Below, piece by piece: positions 1-10,444 of a DNA stretch of 64,000 nt (position 1 is the first letter of the stretch; every line of letters begins with the position of its first letter). The position numbers and the translations under genes were made by a program. The stretch lies in assembly GCF_024586455.1 (NCBI RefSeq), contig NC_065922.1, positions 32,112,089-32,176,088 on the forward strand, in the 5' to 3' direction. A model generated the notes under the pieces. The model saw only the letters and a list, made by a program, of their open reading frames with translations, did not search any database and was not told the DNA's origin. The stretch is from Bactrocera neohumeralis (taxonomy: Eukaryota > Arthropoda > Insecta > Diptera > Tephritidae).

Positions 1-459
1 AGTTTCCTATAAGCTAATAAACTAATTTCAAACAATTCGACCACAGGGACTTGCTCCATGATCAGGGGCATTAATTGGAATTTTATTTTATAAATTTAGG
101 TGAATCCTGTACTGAGTGTTAGTTAAACAAATGCAGTTTGAACCAATTGTTGTAAGTAGATTTTAATTTTTTTTTTCAAAGGTCAATCAACCGATTTCAA
201 AAATTCGTCCACAAGAACTTGCTCCGTCACTCCGGGCATTAGTTAGAGTTATACTACACATATATAGTTGACACCTTTACAGGATAAATGCGTTTTGCAT
301 TGGGAACGCAATAAACGTTTTTTTATCCGAGTTACTGGAATTCGCTCCGAAAACTTTGACCAGCCAGAAATGTAGACCATGCTTCAAGCAAATATATGTT
401 GAGAGAAAAATGTGTATGGAAAGTTTATTAATAAGTGGTTGCGTCACAAATTTACTTAC
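1..459 (-). other. Intron downstream of the 460-577 exon (partial), with an imperfect direct repeat
   Basis: This stretch follows the GTAAGT donor at 459-454 (minus strand), so it is read as the start of the next intron of the minus-strand gene. It has no exon I can recognise. It holds an imperfect direct repeat of about 60 bp, at 24-84 and 193-252. Both copies contain a variant of ATTTCAAA..ATTCG.CCACA and then CTTGCTCC and GGGCATTA. The origin of the repeat is unknown. Confidence 0.5.
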
Positions 460-577
460 CTCATAGAAGGAAGGTGGTATATAAGTCGATATGACTTCAG
501 CCATTGGAAATGCGATGCCCATTACCACCAATAATTTGCCATACAATGCGGAGAAGAGTGTGGCCAAGGCATCTCCA
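460..577 (-). CDS. Internal coding exon, first membrane helix of a probable otopetrin-like proton channel
   Basis: The exon is 118 bp: one base (T) plus 39 codons, reading GDALATLFSALYGKLLVVMG, then IAFPMAEVIS, and ending ..PPSFYE. It is bounded by a pyrimidine-rich acceptor (TTATCTCTCTTCCAG, minus strand, ending at 578) and a GTAAGT donor (459-454). The open frame runs past both boundaries only into intron. The residues form one hydrophobic helix with a LS-x-LYGKLL-x-x-G pattern, which I associate from memory with transmembrane segment 1 of the otopetrin family (proton-selective channels of the plasma membrane). The initial T completes the codon left open (GC) by the exon ending at 14970, giving Ala-Gly-Asp-Ala. 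Exon structure is well supported. The family name rests on memory of insect otopetrin-like proteins and needs a database search. Later exons lie outside the window to the left. Confidence 0.68.
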
Positions 578-1665
578 CTGGAAGAGAGATAACAATTTGT
601 CTTTAAAAACATAAAAATAAATATTATTTATTAGTTTAGTGTTAGGAAAGCAAAGGCTTTGTTTTAGTTCTTTGTCAGAACGTCCTCCAACATCATGGAT
701 AATGTGATTTTGAGAGATTGTCTGTTTTTGCGGTATGTGTGATTAAAAAATAAAAAAATAGCTGAATGTTTCATTTAAGTGGACCATCTGGTATTTATTC
801 CTTAATTAGCAACTTTATTTGAAGTTATAGAAAAATATACTTGAGTCACAGGAAGCCGGTATTATCTTTCGCTCCATTATTTACAAATCACTCTCGCCTC
901 GTGCATGTACTCTGCCTCTTAAGAGCTCTAAATCAAGTGCAAATCAAGTTTTCGCCTCAAGCAAGCTAAGGCTAAGCTCAAATACATAAATTATGCATTA
1001 ACCTCACTAATGTATTAAATGTGGGCACTCGAACTTACATATACATATGTATGTATGTATGTCTAGGAGCAATGCTTAACCCCATTTCCAAAACTCTCGG
1101 CTTTGGAAAATAATGGGAAACGTGCGGTTAATTTCGGTGAACACCTTTCGGCACTTAACCGCAGCATAACCAGCAACAACAGCAAACACAGCCACAAACC
1201 AACTATTAATTGGCAGAAGAAAACGGTTAACGGGAGTAAGTGACAGTTACGACGCAAGCGTCTGTTAAAGGAAGTTAATATGCCAAGCATATACATACTG
1301 TATTTATGTCTATATGTAAGTCAAGTGTATTGTTCATCGATGCAATATGCCGACAGTTAGTTACAGGTGCCTGTTCAGTGAAGAACACACACGAGTGATG
1401 AATTGATGGACAAGCGAAGAAAACAACAGGGATTATCACGATGGATAATTAAACACATTGAAGCTCAATTCACGGATAAATGGATAAATGGAAGTGCATG
1501 TAGATAGTTCCATACATATTATACACAATTCTTATACGAGGGCTACCTTTCCTTTGTCGGGATTTGGCAATCCTAGTGTTGTAATCTAACAGCCCACAAC
1601 TTTATCTTAAAGTTTTGATATACGAACGCTATGTGTGTTGTTCACAGTAACTTCATATATTCATC
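578..1665. other. Intronic sequence with no recognised gene
   Basis: No coding signal was recognised. A TATG microsatellite lies near 1043-1062. A moderately GC-richer patch (1070-1270) contains CAGCAACAACAGC-like runs but no supported exon. Confidence 0.4.
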
Positions 1666-1669
1666 TCGA

Positions 1670-2320
1670 CCAAAGAAAGGAGTTAAATCGCGAACATTTT
1701 GGTGCGAACTTTCGACGTGAATTAACTCAGAAACAATGCACCAATGATTCTATTTTTGGCAATGAAACTCCATCTTGCTTGCGGTGGTTAATGATGGTAT
1801 AGATTACTCCAATACTAATTTCGTGAAGGTCGTCCGAAATCAGTTGTTGTTCTGGAAACTATTCCTACTGAGCGCAAATCAATATTGCAAGATCGTCAGT
1901 GACATAACCTGAGATTGAGACAATCCCACACATTTGGTCAATCACTCAAAATCAGGCTCATGACAATGGTCGAGACAAATGTTGACGAAAATAAATAGCA
2001 GCCGACCATATATGTAGGTGTTCTCAGATGAGCTAAATCCAACAAAATCTGTTCGCGTTTATTAGAAAAAGTGGACAGACCGCTACCATTTCACAGGAAC
2101 AATGCAGAACAGTTAATTTTTTGCCATTTGTCTTTCAAAAAATCAGGAAAACCAACCGCCGGAAATGGATCACTCTTCACCACAGCAATGCTAGCTCTCA
2201 TATATTGACTGAAAGAATTGCATTTTTTGAGTACTCAAAATATAGATTTGATGAGTCATCCTCCGTATAGTCTTGACACATTTGAATCGCTTAGCAGGTT
2301 TAAGGTTTCCTCATTAATAT
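1670..2320 (+). mobile_element. Mariner transposase relic, GVQW-like family (M6)
   Basis: Scattered plus-strand peptide pieces in shifting frames follow the order of a mariner transposase: an N-terminal helix-turn-helix segment (..REHFG..ELTQ, near 1690-1740), FREGRPKSVVV (near 1820), then KIRKTNRRKW (near 2150) and LHHSNASSH (2175-2200). Family members have HDN at the last motif. Codon 2184-2186 is AGC, so the second catalytic aspartate is Ser. Frames change several times and stops are present. It is an old inactive copy inside the host intron. A mariner is clear; the subfamily name is from memory. Confidence 0.6.
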
Positions 2321-2589
2321 TTTAAATTAAAAGAACAAAGTTCGGCAAAAAGCAAAGCCAGGGAAATGAGTTAAGGTCTGAAACGTCAACCAGAGGATCG
2401 AAATCGAACAATTTTATATATGTACAATATACAAGTATAACTCATACGCTGACAGACATATAAGGTTTGTTAGAAAAACGAAAATCATTATATGTAGTAT
2501 ATTGGATTTTGGTAGTATAGACCCAATTTTATCTATTTCTGCCAATATCACATACTATTAACATCTCACATACTGAAAAAAACGAATCA

Positions 2590-3245
2590 TACATATAGAG
2601 TAGTCAGTCGGATGTTTGAAAATCCTGATATACGTTATATACAAAGTACAAAGTCACGCGGAATTATATGGGTGGTATATGGGGGCTATGGGAAATAGAA
2701 TTTTGGCCCGATGCAGCCAATTTTTGACATACAGACATACCATTGTCAGAGAAGGATTTTCCCTGAACTTTAATTATATATCTCACACAATGACCGATAT
2801 TTTCGATCAAAAGTCCACTTTTGCTACTGGGTCCAAATATTCGGTATCTAGGGGATTGAGCAGTTTTTGTTTGGATTTGAACAATTGCAAAAGCAAAGTT
2901 TTCTTCCATTATATTAATTACTTTTTGGTTTGTGTGATGGAAAGTGAAATAATCATACGGATTTTAAAATTTTGGCATATGGGAACTAGGCGCGGTTTTT
3001 GTCCGATTTTGTGCTGTAACATAGATATAAGAGAAGAATGCCAAGTACTAAATTTTGTCGACATCAGTTTTCGGTTACTGGCATTTTGTGGACGTGGCAG
3101 TGGTCCGATTACGCCCATCTACGAACTAGTATTTTTTTGTACTAGAGAACCTGTACATCAAGTTTCATCAAAATATCTCAATTTTTACTCAAGTTGCAGT
3201 TTGCACGGATGGACTGAATTGTTTATGGTCTAGGGGAAGAAGAGC
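2590..3245 (-). repeat. Non-coding interspersed repeat, family 2 (Helentron/mini-me-like), reversed copy
   Basis: Read on the minus strand, this segment matches the 52800-54088 and 17030-18235 repeats in order: a CCGT.CG(C)GTGCAA(G)CTG start, ATTGAGATAT..TGATGAAAC, GGGCGTAATCGGACCA, GCCACG.CCACAAAA, CTTTCACTTTCC, TATATAATT(G)AA and TAGCCCCCATATAC. It carries a long chance reading frame on the plus strand (2616-3233), which is not a gene. The two better copies also carry GTCT/GTCC microsatellite, typical of the fly mini-me/DINE type. That assignment is inference. Confidence 0.65.
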
Positions 3246-4149
3246 CTGGACACAGCTTTCGTCTTGGCAGTAAAAGCAAAATTGTAGAAAATTTTATAAA
3301 GCATAATTATTTAGAAAAATTAAAATAAGAAAGCAAAAATGAAAATGTTACATACTTATGTAACTACCCTCGTACTACTTAACACAAACATACAAAGTAA
3401 TATTACTCTGCCACAACTACTCTCTCACAACTACTTATACATTGACGTTACTAATTATCATCGAAAGTAAGAGCTGATGGCGAAGGAGAGCTGGTGGCAT
3501 GTATCTGCAAAGCGGTGTTAACTAACTGCAGAGCGTTGAAGCTCATTAAATGGCAGCCGACGACTAATCCTAAAACAACGTTAGATATCTTATATACTCG
3601 TACATATGTGTACTTAGAGGCTGTCGGAGATAATGACCTGATAAAAGGGAAAAAGGAAAGATCAACGATGATGTAAATGTGCAGCGTAATGAGAGAAAAC
3701 GTTGCATGTCAAGCTAAATGCTGGGACAGAGCGTAGATGAAAATTTATTGCGAAGAGATAAGTGATACACTATAGAATAAATATTTATATTTTTATATTT
3801 GGCATACATTTTTAAACAAAAATAATAATAAAAAACTAGTTTATAATGGAATTCCTAATCTAAAACTTATGGTGAACCAGACGAATATTAACCAAGTTAG
3901 TAACAACTAAGTTATATACCTTTAAAATCCCTAAGAATTAAAGGCGTAATCATCGAATTAATGCTAAGAGGATAAGGGAAATAATCAATCATAATTTTAT
4001 TAAAGTACAAAATGACCACTTATTTATTGTATTGGATATTTGTGGGTTAGAATATGAACGGGCAAGACAATTCTGCTTCATTGCAATACATACTTAATTT
4101 ATTGATTTAGCGTGAAGTAATCATATATGGGTAGAGTAGAGCTAGAAAA
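3246..4149. other. Intronic sequence with no recognised gene
   Basis: No supported coding signal. A 60-residue frame near 3494-3676 resembles nothing I know and has no splice or start context. The rest is AT-rich. Confidence 0.35.
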
Positions 4150-4151
4150 TA

Positions 4152-4651
4152 TTGTACAGTCGAAAAAGACTTTTCGTATTTTGTCAATAGATGTCGTTGC
4201 AGTCATGCTATCAATCACATTGTGTTATGGTATGGTGTTGTTAAGCTTCATTTAAGCAAAACAAACTTAAATTCAGGGAAGTTGAAAAAAGTTACAGCTG
4301 TTCAAAAATGAGTGAAAATAATGAATAAATTTGCTATATTTTGAAATTTTTGTATAAAAAAGAAAATAATGACACGCAAGCCACCAATGAAATTTGTGAA
4401 GTTTACGGAGACGATTCTGTGTCAGTTCGTGTAGCACAACAATGGTTCGCTCCTTCCGTTCTGGAAATTTCGAATTTTCGAGTTACACTGATGAAAGTTT
4501 TACACTGATGGAATAATGTCTCTAGCGGAAAAAATGGCAAAAAGTGGTCGACCAAAATGGTACATATTTGTTTGTTCATTTATTAGTATAAATATAAAAA
4601 AAAATAAGTTGAAGTTTAATTAGAAATACGAAAAGACTTTTTCGACTATCA
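4152..4651 (+). mobile_element. Internally deleted mariner (M3), 500 bp, with both terminal inverted repeats
   Basis: The copy begins at TTGTACAGTCG (4152) and ends at CGACTATCA (4651), flanked by TA on both sides (4150-4151, 4652-4653). The termini contain near-perfect inverted repeats: GTCGAAAAAGACTTTTCGTA at 4159-4178, and its complement with one change at 4626-4645. Between them lies the 5' leader and the start of a transposase frame (MSENN.. at about 4308, and N-terminal text near 4370-4450: TNEICEVYGDDSVSVRVAQQ). The frame then jumps to the 3' end, so the catalytic core is missing. Leader and start match the 1.2 kb relative at 44914-46134. It could only have moved with transposase supplied in trans. 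Confidence 0.75.
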
Positions 4652-5034
4652 TATATGTGACCGTTGTAGAATGGAATTTGTAGGAAAATTTTAGCTGTTT
4701 AGTACAATCAAAGGTTACTTATTCTTTAATAAATGAATAATATGAAAATAAAGCTTACTTTAGAACAGACCTCACTAGCTGAAAATTGCTGAACAATATT
4801 CATTGGACGTGAATATAATCAGAAAAATCAGTATGTTGAGGAGTGGTTACCTCTCTGGGACTGTGCTCGAAAAGGTATAATAATATTGTATGTGAACGAA
4901 TACAATTTGCAAATTCAACTAGATCTAGAGAAGCAAAGCCAGTATTCTAAAAAAAACGATAAAATACAAACATTGCAGAAAAATAGTTTGGAATAATTTA
5001 AATAAAGCAGTGTGTATGAATGCCACACTAATTA

Positions 5035-6125
5035 ATGCAAAAAAAAAAACAGTTTTCATTTGTTTCTTCTGCGAATCACTGATGAATCGCAACAAAATCG
5101 ATCCACTTCTGAAGCGTACTGGTAATGAAAAGTGCGTCAACGGGGGTTAACGACAACGTCAAGCGAAAGCGTTAGTAATGGAATCCAAGCTAGAACTAAT
5201 GGTCAGGAAAGATGTGATTAATGATATTGATCTGCTATGAGCCCTACAGCAAAACTCTTACTTCAGACAGCGAACAGATTTTTTTGACTGGTAAGGAGTA
5301 TCAGCTTCTTTGTAGAATACGGTTGGACGAAAGCATGCCCAACGATTAGAATTCAGGTATGCTCTGCCCAATTCACAATCTGCGTCAACTATCATAGTAA
5401 AAGCCTCCTCAATATCGCATATAAAATTCTATCTAGCGTACTGTGTGAAAGACTGAAGCCCACCGTCAACAAACTGATTGGACCTTAACAGTGTGGCTAT
5501 AGGCCTGGAAAATCAACAACTGACTAGATATTTACTATGCGCCAATTCTTGGAAAAGACCCGGGAAAAGAGAATCGACACGCACCACCTCTTCGTCGATT
5601 TCAAAGCTGCTTTTGACAGCACGAAAAGAAATTGTTTCTATGCCGCTTTGTCTGTACTTGGTATTGAAGCAAAAGCTGCATCAGGATCGGGAAGGACACT
5701 AAAGACACTAAACAGGAGTTCAGCGAATTAAGAGACAGCGGCTACGCCGGCTAAGGCAAGTCCAACTCTGAGAGTACTCGACGCAGTATCCGCCGGGAGA
5801 AACAGAGGAAGATGAAGACCTACATTCCGTTGGAAAGATCAGGTTGGGAAGCACCAGGCTACACTTGGAATCTCCAATTGGCGCCGAACAGCAAAAAGGA
5901 AGACCGACTGGCGCGCTGTTGTAAATTCGGCTATAACCGCGTAAGCGGTGTTTATGCCAACAAAGAAGAAGAAGAAGAACAGTTTTGGACAATAGAAAGA
6001 GTTTTGGACAATAGAAACATTAGAACGGCTAGTGAGCCACCAAAGGATCCTGGAACTTGGTTGGACGATTCTTATGCATCCACCTCATAGTCCAGACCTA
6101 ACACCATGTGATTACTACCTGTTCC
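5035..6125 (+). mobile_element. Mariner relic (M3 type) split by an RTE-like LINE insertion
   Basis: The left part (5035-5287) carries mid-transposase text in broken frames: QNRSTSEAY near 5090, NEKCV near 5125 where relatives have DEKW, and YEPYSKTLTSD near 5240 (relatives: YELLPY-KTLNSD). The right part resumes at about 5988 with LVSHQRILELGW (near 6030-6065), then LMHPPHSPDLTPCDYYLF (6070-6120), which holds the third catalytic aspartate region. The 700 bp between is a truncated LINE (5288-5987). The order of motifs across the gap shows the LINE landed inside an existing mariner. Stops and frameshifts occur in both halves. Confidence 0.65.
5288..5987 (+). mobile_element. Truncated RTE-like LINE fragment with (GAA)n tail, nested in a mariner
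   Basis: The fragment starts inside the reverse transcriptase region (QLLC, then DESMPND near 5330), continues through a frameshifted segment (SLLNIA.K.LSSVLCERLKPTVNKL near 5405-5475, FRPGKSTTDQ-equivalent near 5505, LFVDFKAAFDSTKR near 5590-5630) and then jumps to the C-terminal end (GRP.FRWKDQV near 5815-5845, ISNWR near 5870). It finishes in AAGAAGAAGAAGAAGAA (5971-5987). The internal deletion removes the YADD box. The sequence is close to the longer copy at 37400-39480. GAACAG followed by a T run occurs just before the left edge and just after the tail, a candidate target-site duplication. Confidence 0.7.
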
Positions 6126-7555
6126 TGTCAATTAATTTTCAGTTTTTTTACTATAAAAGTAAATAATTTCTTTTTACATTTTCATTACCTTTATTATAGA
6201 GCTGATAAGGAATCCTACACACCCAATTTAATTGATGGAAGTATTTCGATCGGAGTTAGAACTTATGGTGTACGGTGGTCCAATTTTTATCATTTGTATG
6301 TGGCACGAAAATAATACGCAATGAAGTAATGAAAGTAATGCCTTAATGCTTTCACTACGATCTGCTATATATTGTACTAGTACTTACAAATAGAATGTAC
6401 CGACCTGGTCAGGCTATAGGGTTTCTAAATCTTCTAATGTTTACTTTATATACATATAAGTTAGATTTTCTAGAGCTGTATACTTTGCTTTTAGAATTTA
6501 GTATTTTATGTAGTTTGAAATATGACTTCACCATTTCAAAAAGTCTCACAAGTTTAATTTAAAAGGCGTGACTATTATTTAACCGCATAGTATTAAATAA
6601 TAGTGCAGTTAAGTTTTACCGTTTTAATAGAGGTAAATTTATAGGCAGCCCGCTACCATGCTGGAGGATAAAGTGTATCAAATAAGATGAATGTTGCGCT
6701 TTACCGCAACACACAATCAACCAAATGCACTTATATACATACATATGTTTGTATGTGTGCATGCATGTCCATGAAACTAGAGGCAAGCGTGAATGTCAAA
6801 ATAAAGTAATTTCCTTGTTGCAGTTGCAGCGCTTGAGACATTACGTTTCTAAAAGCTTAATTAGTGGTTCTATGTGTGTGTAAACATGCAGTTATGTGTG
6901 GTTAATGGCAAATTGCTGCCTCACCACAACTGCTACCAGAAAAATAATGGCAATTATGCGCCCACCACAACGGCTAGAGAGTGTCTTTTCGTAGAGTGAA
7001 GGCATGCAATTTGTTAAACGTTGTGAGATAGCACTGATTATATATTAAATTATATTTTAAATTTGTGATATCGATTTGAGTGAAAATGTTTCAAACACTT
7101 AGCTGAAAGTGGTGAGTGTTATTTTTAGCTGAACGACAGTAAATGTTAAGCATGTAAAGCACAGTAACAATATCAGTGAAATTCAAACTTATGAAATATT
7201 GTAAATATTTGCTTTGTTTACACATTTTCGGTAATTTTCTTGGCTCACTTTTTTTATAAAAAATAATAGTATTTTTATTATATTACTTAGCCATCAAAAT
7301 GGAGCACATATAGTACAACTCAAACTAAGGTTACCTCAATAATTAATTCAGCCCTTAAAATCCGTAGGACAACAAAACTAACAAATTAACAAATTAACTT
7401 TAGCAAGTTTGAAAGATAATTATTATATATGAATGTGGGCCAAATCGGACCTCAATTATATTCAGTTCCAAAAACGAAAATTTTTAATCCCGTCAGTAAA
7501 GATATCGGAACAAATCAAAAATATTATTTCTTTAACTACTAAGACTATTATGAGC
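6126..7555. other. Intronic sequence with no recognised gene
   Basis: There is no supported coding signal. A GC-richer patch near 6640-7010, with CACCACAAC and CAGTTGCAGCG text, looks like unique host sequence. It could be regulatory, but nothing diagnostic is visible. Confidence 0.35.
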
Positions 7556-7559
7556 AAAA

Positions 7560-8480
7560 ATTAGTAAGACTTTGTTCATAATTTTAAAATTCTTAATTTA
7601 TTCTTCAAAATCTATGTCGTCCCCTCAAAGTAATCCTCCTTGACCGCAAGACAGTTGTTTTTTGCTAATGCTTTTTCCAATCCTCGAAACAGTCAATTTC
7701 CTCTTCACGAATAATGTCTTAAACTGACTCAGAACGGTTTCGCGGGAGCGGTCGTTTGAGTTTGCTGATTAGCCAGAAGTCATACGGCGCTAAATAAAGC
7801 GAATACTATGGTTGTGGCGCGAATTTGGTTGATAATTTGACGAAAGACTCACGAAGAAACAATGTATGCGACGGTGCATGAGGGTGGTGCAAACACCAAG
7901 AGTTGTCGACCCATAATTATGGCTTCCTTTTACGAATAGTTTCGCGCAAACGACGCATAACATTTGCATTTCATGTTGACAATTTGGTCGGTCGGAAGGA
8001 ATTCGGAGTGCACCACACCTCGATAATCGAAAAAACCCGTAAACATAATCTTGATTTTTGACCTGTTTTGACGTGGATTTGTCGGCTCACCTTTGCCACG
8101 ATATTTGGCCGATTTATTGTCTTTTTGCTGGTCGTAAGCATAGATCCAAGACTCACCGCCAGTAATAATACATATCATGACATCCTGGTAGTCGGAAAGC
8201 ATTGTTTCACAGACGTTAACGCGACGCTGTTTTTCGAAAAAAATTAGTGATTTTGGAACCAATCGCGCTTTAACTTTTCTTAGGCCCAAATTATCCCTCA
8301 AAATGGTTTTTACTGATCCTTCCGCTATTCTCACGCTATTCCAACGATGCCAGTAGGATTTCTGACTGTTAATTGTCGATTTTAAAACCAATTTCTTTAT
8401 TTTATTGACTTGTTGATCATAAGTTTATGTTGATGGCCATCCTGGCCATGGTTCGTCGTCACTAATGATTATTTTGTTGT
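7560..8480 (-). mobile_element. Mariner DD34D relic (M1)
   Basis: Minus-strand frames read from about 8470 down: a DDEPWPGWPST linker-like segment, a helix-turn-helix region (WNSVRIAEGSVKTILRDNLG), LRKVKARLVPKSLIFFEK, then CETMLSDYQDV and IITGGESWIYAYD near 8150. The first catalytic aspartate of GDESW is Gly (GGESW). The copy continues to FDYRGVVHSEFLPTDQIVN and then loses homology, so the second and third aspartates are missing. The 3' end (7560-7620) matches the tails of the other M1 copies at 58085 and 61100. It is an inactive, 3'-deleted copy. Confidence 0.72.
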
Positions 8481-8810
8481 GACTTTTGGCACAGATGTTA
8501 CTGATAAAAAAAATATATATATTTCGACGAATAAGCTTTCGAGCGAAATTTAAATTAAAAGGTCTTACTTTTTTTCCTCGCAGTAGTACTCCATTGAAAA
8601 ACAAAAAAACAAAAATAAATAAGCCCATGTGTTTGCGTTTTTGGTAGATAACATACTAGAATCATTTTCAATAAACCTAATTTCAAAATTCCTATAAAAA
8701 TATTTTTAAATATTACAAAACTATGTATTATTATTTATAAAGAATATTTGGAAATGTGTTTTCTGAGCAAACATGTGAAAATACTTTGTGATACATACAT
8801 AGTATATATA

Positions 8811-9650
8811 AGGTGCGTTCCAAAGTAAACAGGAACAAATGGTTTTTTTGGCAAAATCAATTTATTTTATTCAAAATAGTCTCCTTCTGCTTCAATACAG
8901 CTTTTTGCACGGTCCAAAAGCATGTCGAACGAGTGTTTTAGCTCGTTGGCCGGTATGGCCGCCTGTATGCCGGTGCAAGCCTTTTGAATGGCTTCTACGT
9001 CTGCATAACGCTTTCCTCTCATTGGCAAATGCATTTTTCCGAAAAGGAAAAAGTCGCACCCTGCTATATCTGGTGAACACGGAGAGTGGTTAATGGTTAA
9101 AATGTGATTTTTGGTCAAATAATCGGTCACAAACGTCGATCGATGACACGAATTCTGAGCAATTTTTGGTCGTCAGTCAATTTGTGCGGAACAAACCGTG
9201 CACACACCTTTCGTAAGCCCAAATGTTCGGTCAAAATACGATAAATCGATGTTTTGGAGATGTTCAATTCCATTTCCACGAATTTCAATGATGATTTCGG
9301 CTGATTTTTTATGAATTTGCGCACAGTTTCGATGGAATTTCCAGTGATCACGGATTTTGATTGGCCCACATGTTGATCGTCATTTATGTCCTCACGATCA
9401 CTTTGAAAGCGTTGAAACCACTCGTGCACTCTGCTGCGGGAGAGGCAATCATCGCCATAAACTTGTTTCCTCAATTGAAACGTTGGCTCTTTGTTCGAAG
9501 CTCATTTTCGCATCGATAACACAAAGCTGCTGACACTTAAAACACAATAACTTCACTTCCAATCAATGAAATTTGATCACTGGACAGTCCATAAAGATAG
9601 CAGATTCTAACGCATCAGTCGACAAGTCCTGTTTTTTTATAAAGATAAGC
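8811..9650 (-). mobile_element. Internally deleted mariner (M2), copy 1
   Basis: On the minus strand a start at 9505 (MSFEQRAN) is followed by a frameshift, then DDCLSRSRVHEWFQRF, SVITGNSIETVRKFIKNQPK, LNISKTSIYRIL and LGLRKVCARFVPHKLTDDQ. The text then jumps to HRSTFVTDYLTKNHILTI and KGKRYADVEAIQKA, ending EAEGDYFE at 8867. The jump removes the first two catalytic aspartates. The third lies in SPDIAGCDFFLFG. The outer 3' end reads AGGTGCGTTCCAAAGTAAAC at 8811-8830, next to TATA. The same terminal sequence ends copy 2 (19,5xx) and occurs alone at 59557. The deletion differs from that of copy 2. Confidence 0.75.
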
Positions 9651-9699
9651 GTTTGTCATTATGTTTCAAAAATGATTTAGGCAAATGACTTCCGCTGCT

Positions 9700-10440
9700 G
9701 GTAGAAAAAAATTAAGGCGAAAGGCCCAAGTTTTGACAAACTTTTACAGCAATTGAAGCCATATGTGGTCACATAGCTTCACACATAAAATAGTTCAACA
9801 ATGTGAATTCTCGGAAGAAGTGTCACAGGCCCACGACGCGTACCAAAGGTCGTCCACATTAACATTCTCTAATTCGGGTACGATGTCATTAATCATGGCT
9901 CACCCTTCTACCTATGGAACAGAAGTTATGTCGACCTTTAGAAGATGTAACCGTTTAAACAATGGTATGGGCATTATCATCACTCCAAATGTCACAATTC
10001 TACCAAAACCTTCATCGCTGAAAAAATGTTCTTGTGAAAATTGGGATCGATGGCCATCTCGGTTTTTCGTTGAATTTTGTAAACCCAGAAACTAAGATCC
10101 TTCCGCAAAATCTTCCATAAAACGAATGCTCATAGTTCCAATTGTTGCGCGAGATAGCGGACGAACTCGTTCGGGTCTTCTTCGAAACTCTGCTTCAAGG
10201 CAGTAAGTAGATCTTCGGTAGTACTGTACGACCGAATGCATGCAATGCGTCGCGCGAATCGAACAGTTATTTTGATAATAAATTCCACGATTTGCAAACG
10301 TTGCTCCGGAATAAATCTATGTATTTTGAAATGACAAACCAAATTGTGTATAACAGCAGCTGTCAAAAAGACCAATTCCGAAAAAAATATTGTCCGACTG
10401 AAAACCACACGTAGCCTTGCACATTTGCTACATGCTTGAC
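9700..10440 (-). mobile_element. DD41D-type mariner relic (M4)
   Basis: Minus-strand text includes an N-terminal FIPEQRLQIVEF with basic continuation (about 10325-10290), LWKILRKDLSFWVYKIQ near 10105-10060 and DPNFHKNIF near 10045, then very decayed core text (GVMIMPIPLFKRL, 9990-9950). Frames shift repeatedly and no catalytic motif is intact. The N-terminal signature matches the relatives at 29287 and 49678. Confidence 0.5.
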
Positions 10441-10444
10441 TGAG

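Noticed and set aside
2616..3233. 205-codon open frame, the longest plus-strand frame on the left side
   Set aside because: It runs antisense through a non-coding family 2 repeat also present at 17030 and 52800, where no frame is kept. It has no family motifs.
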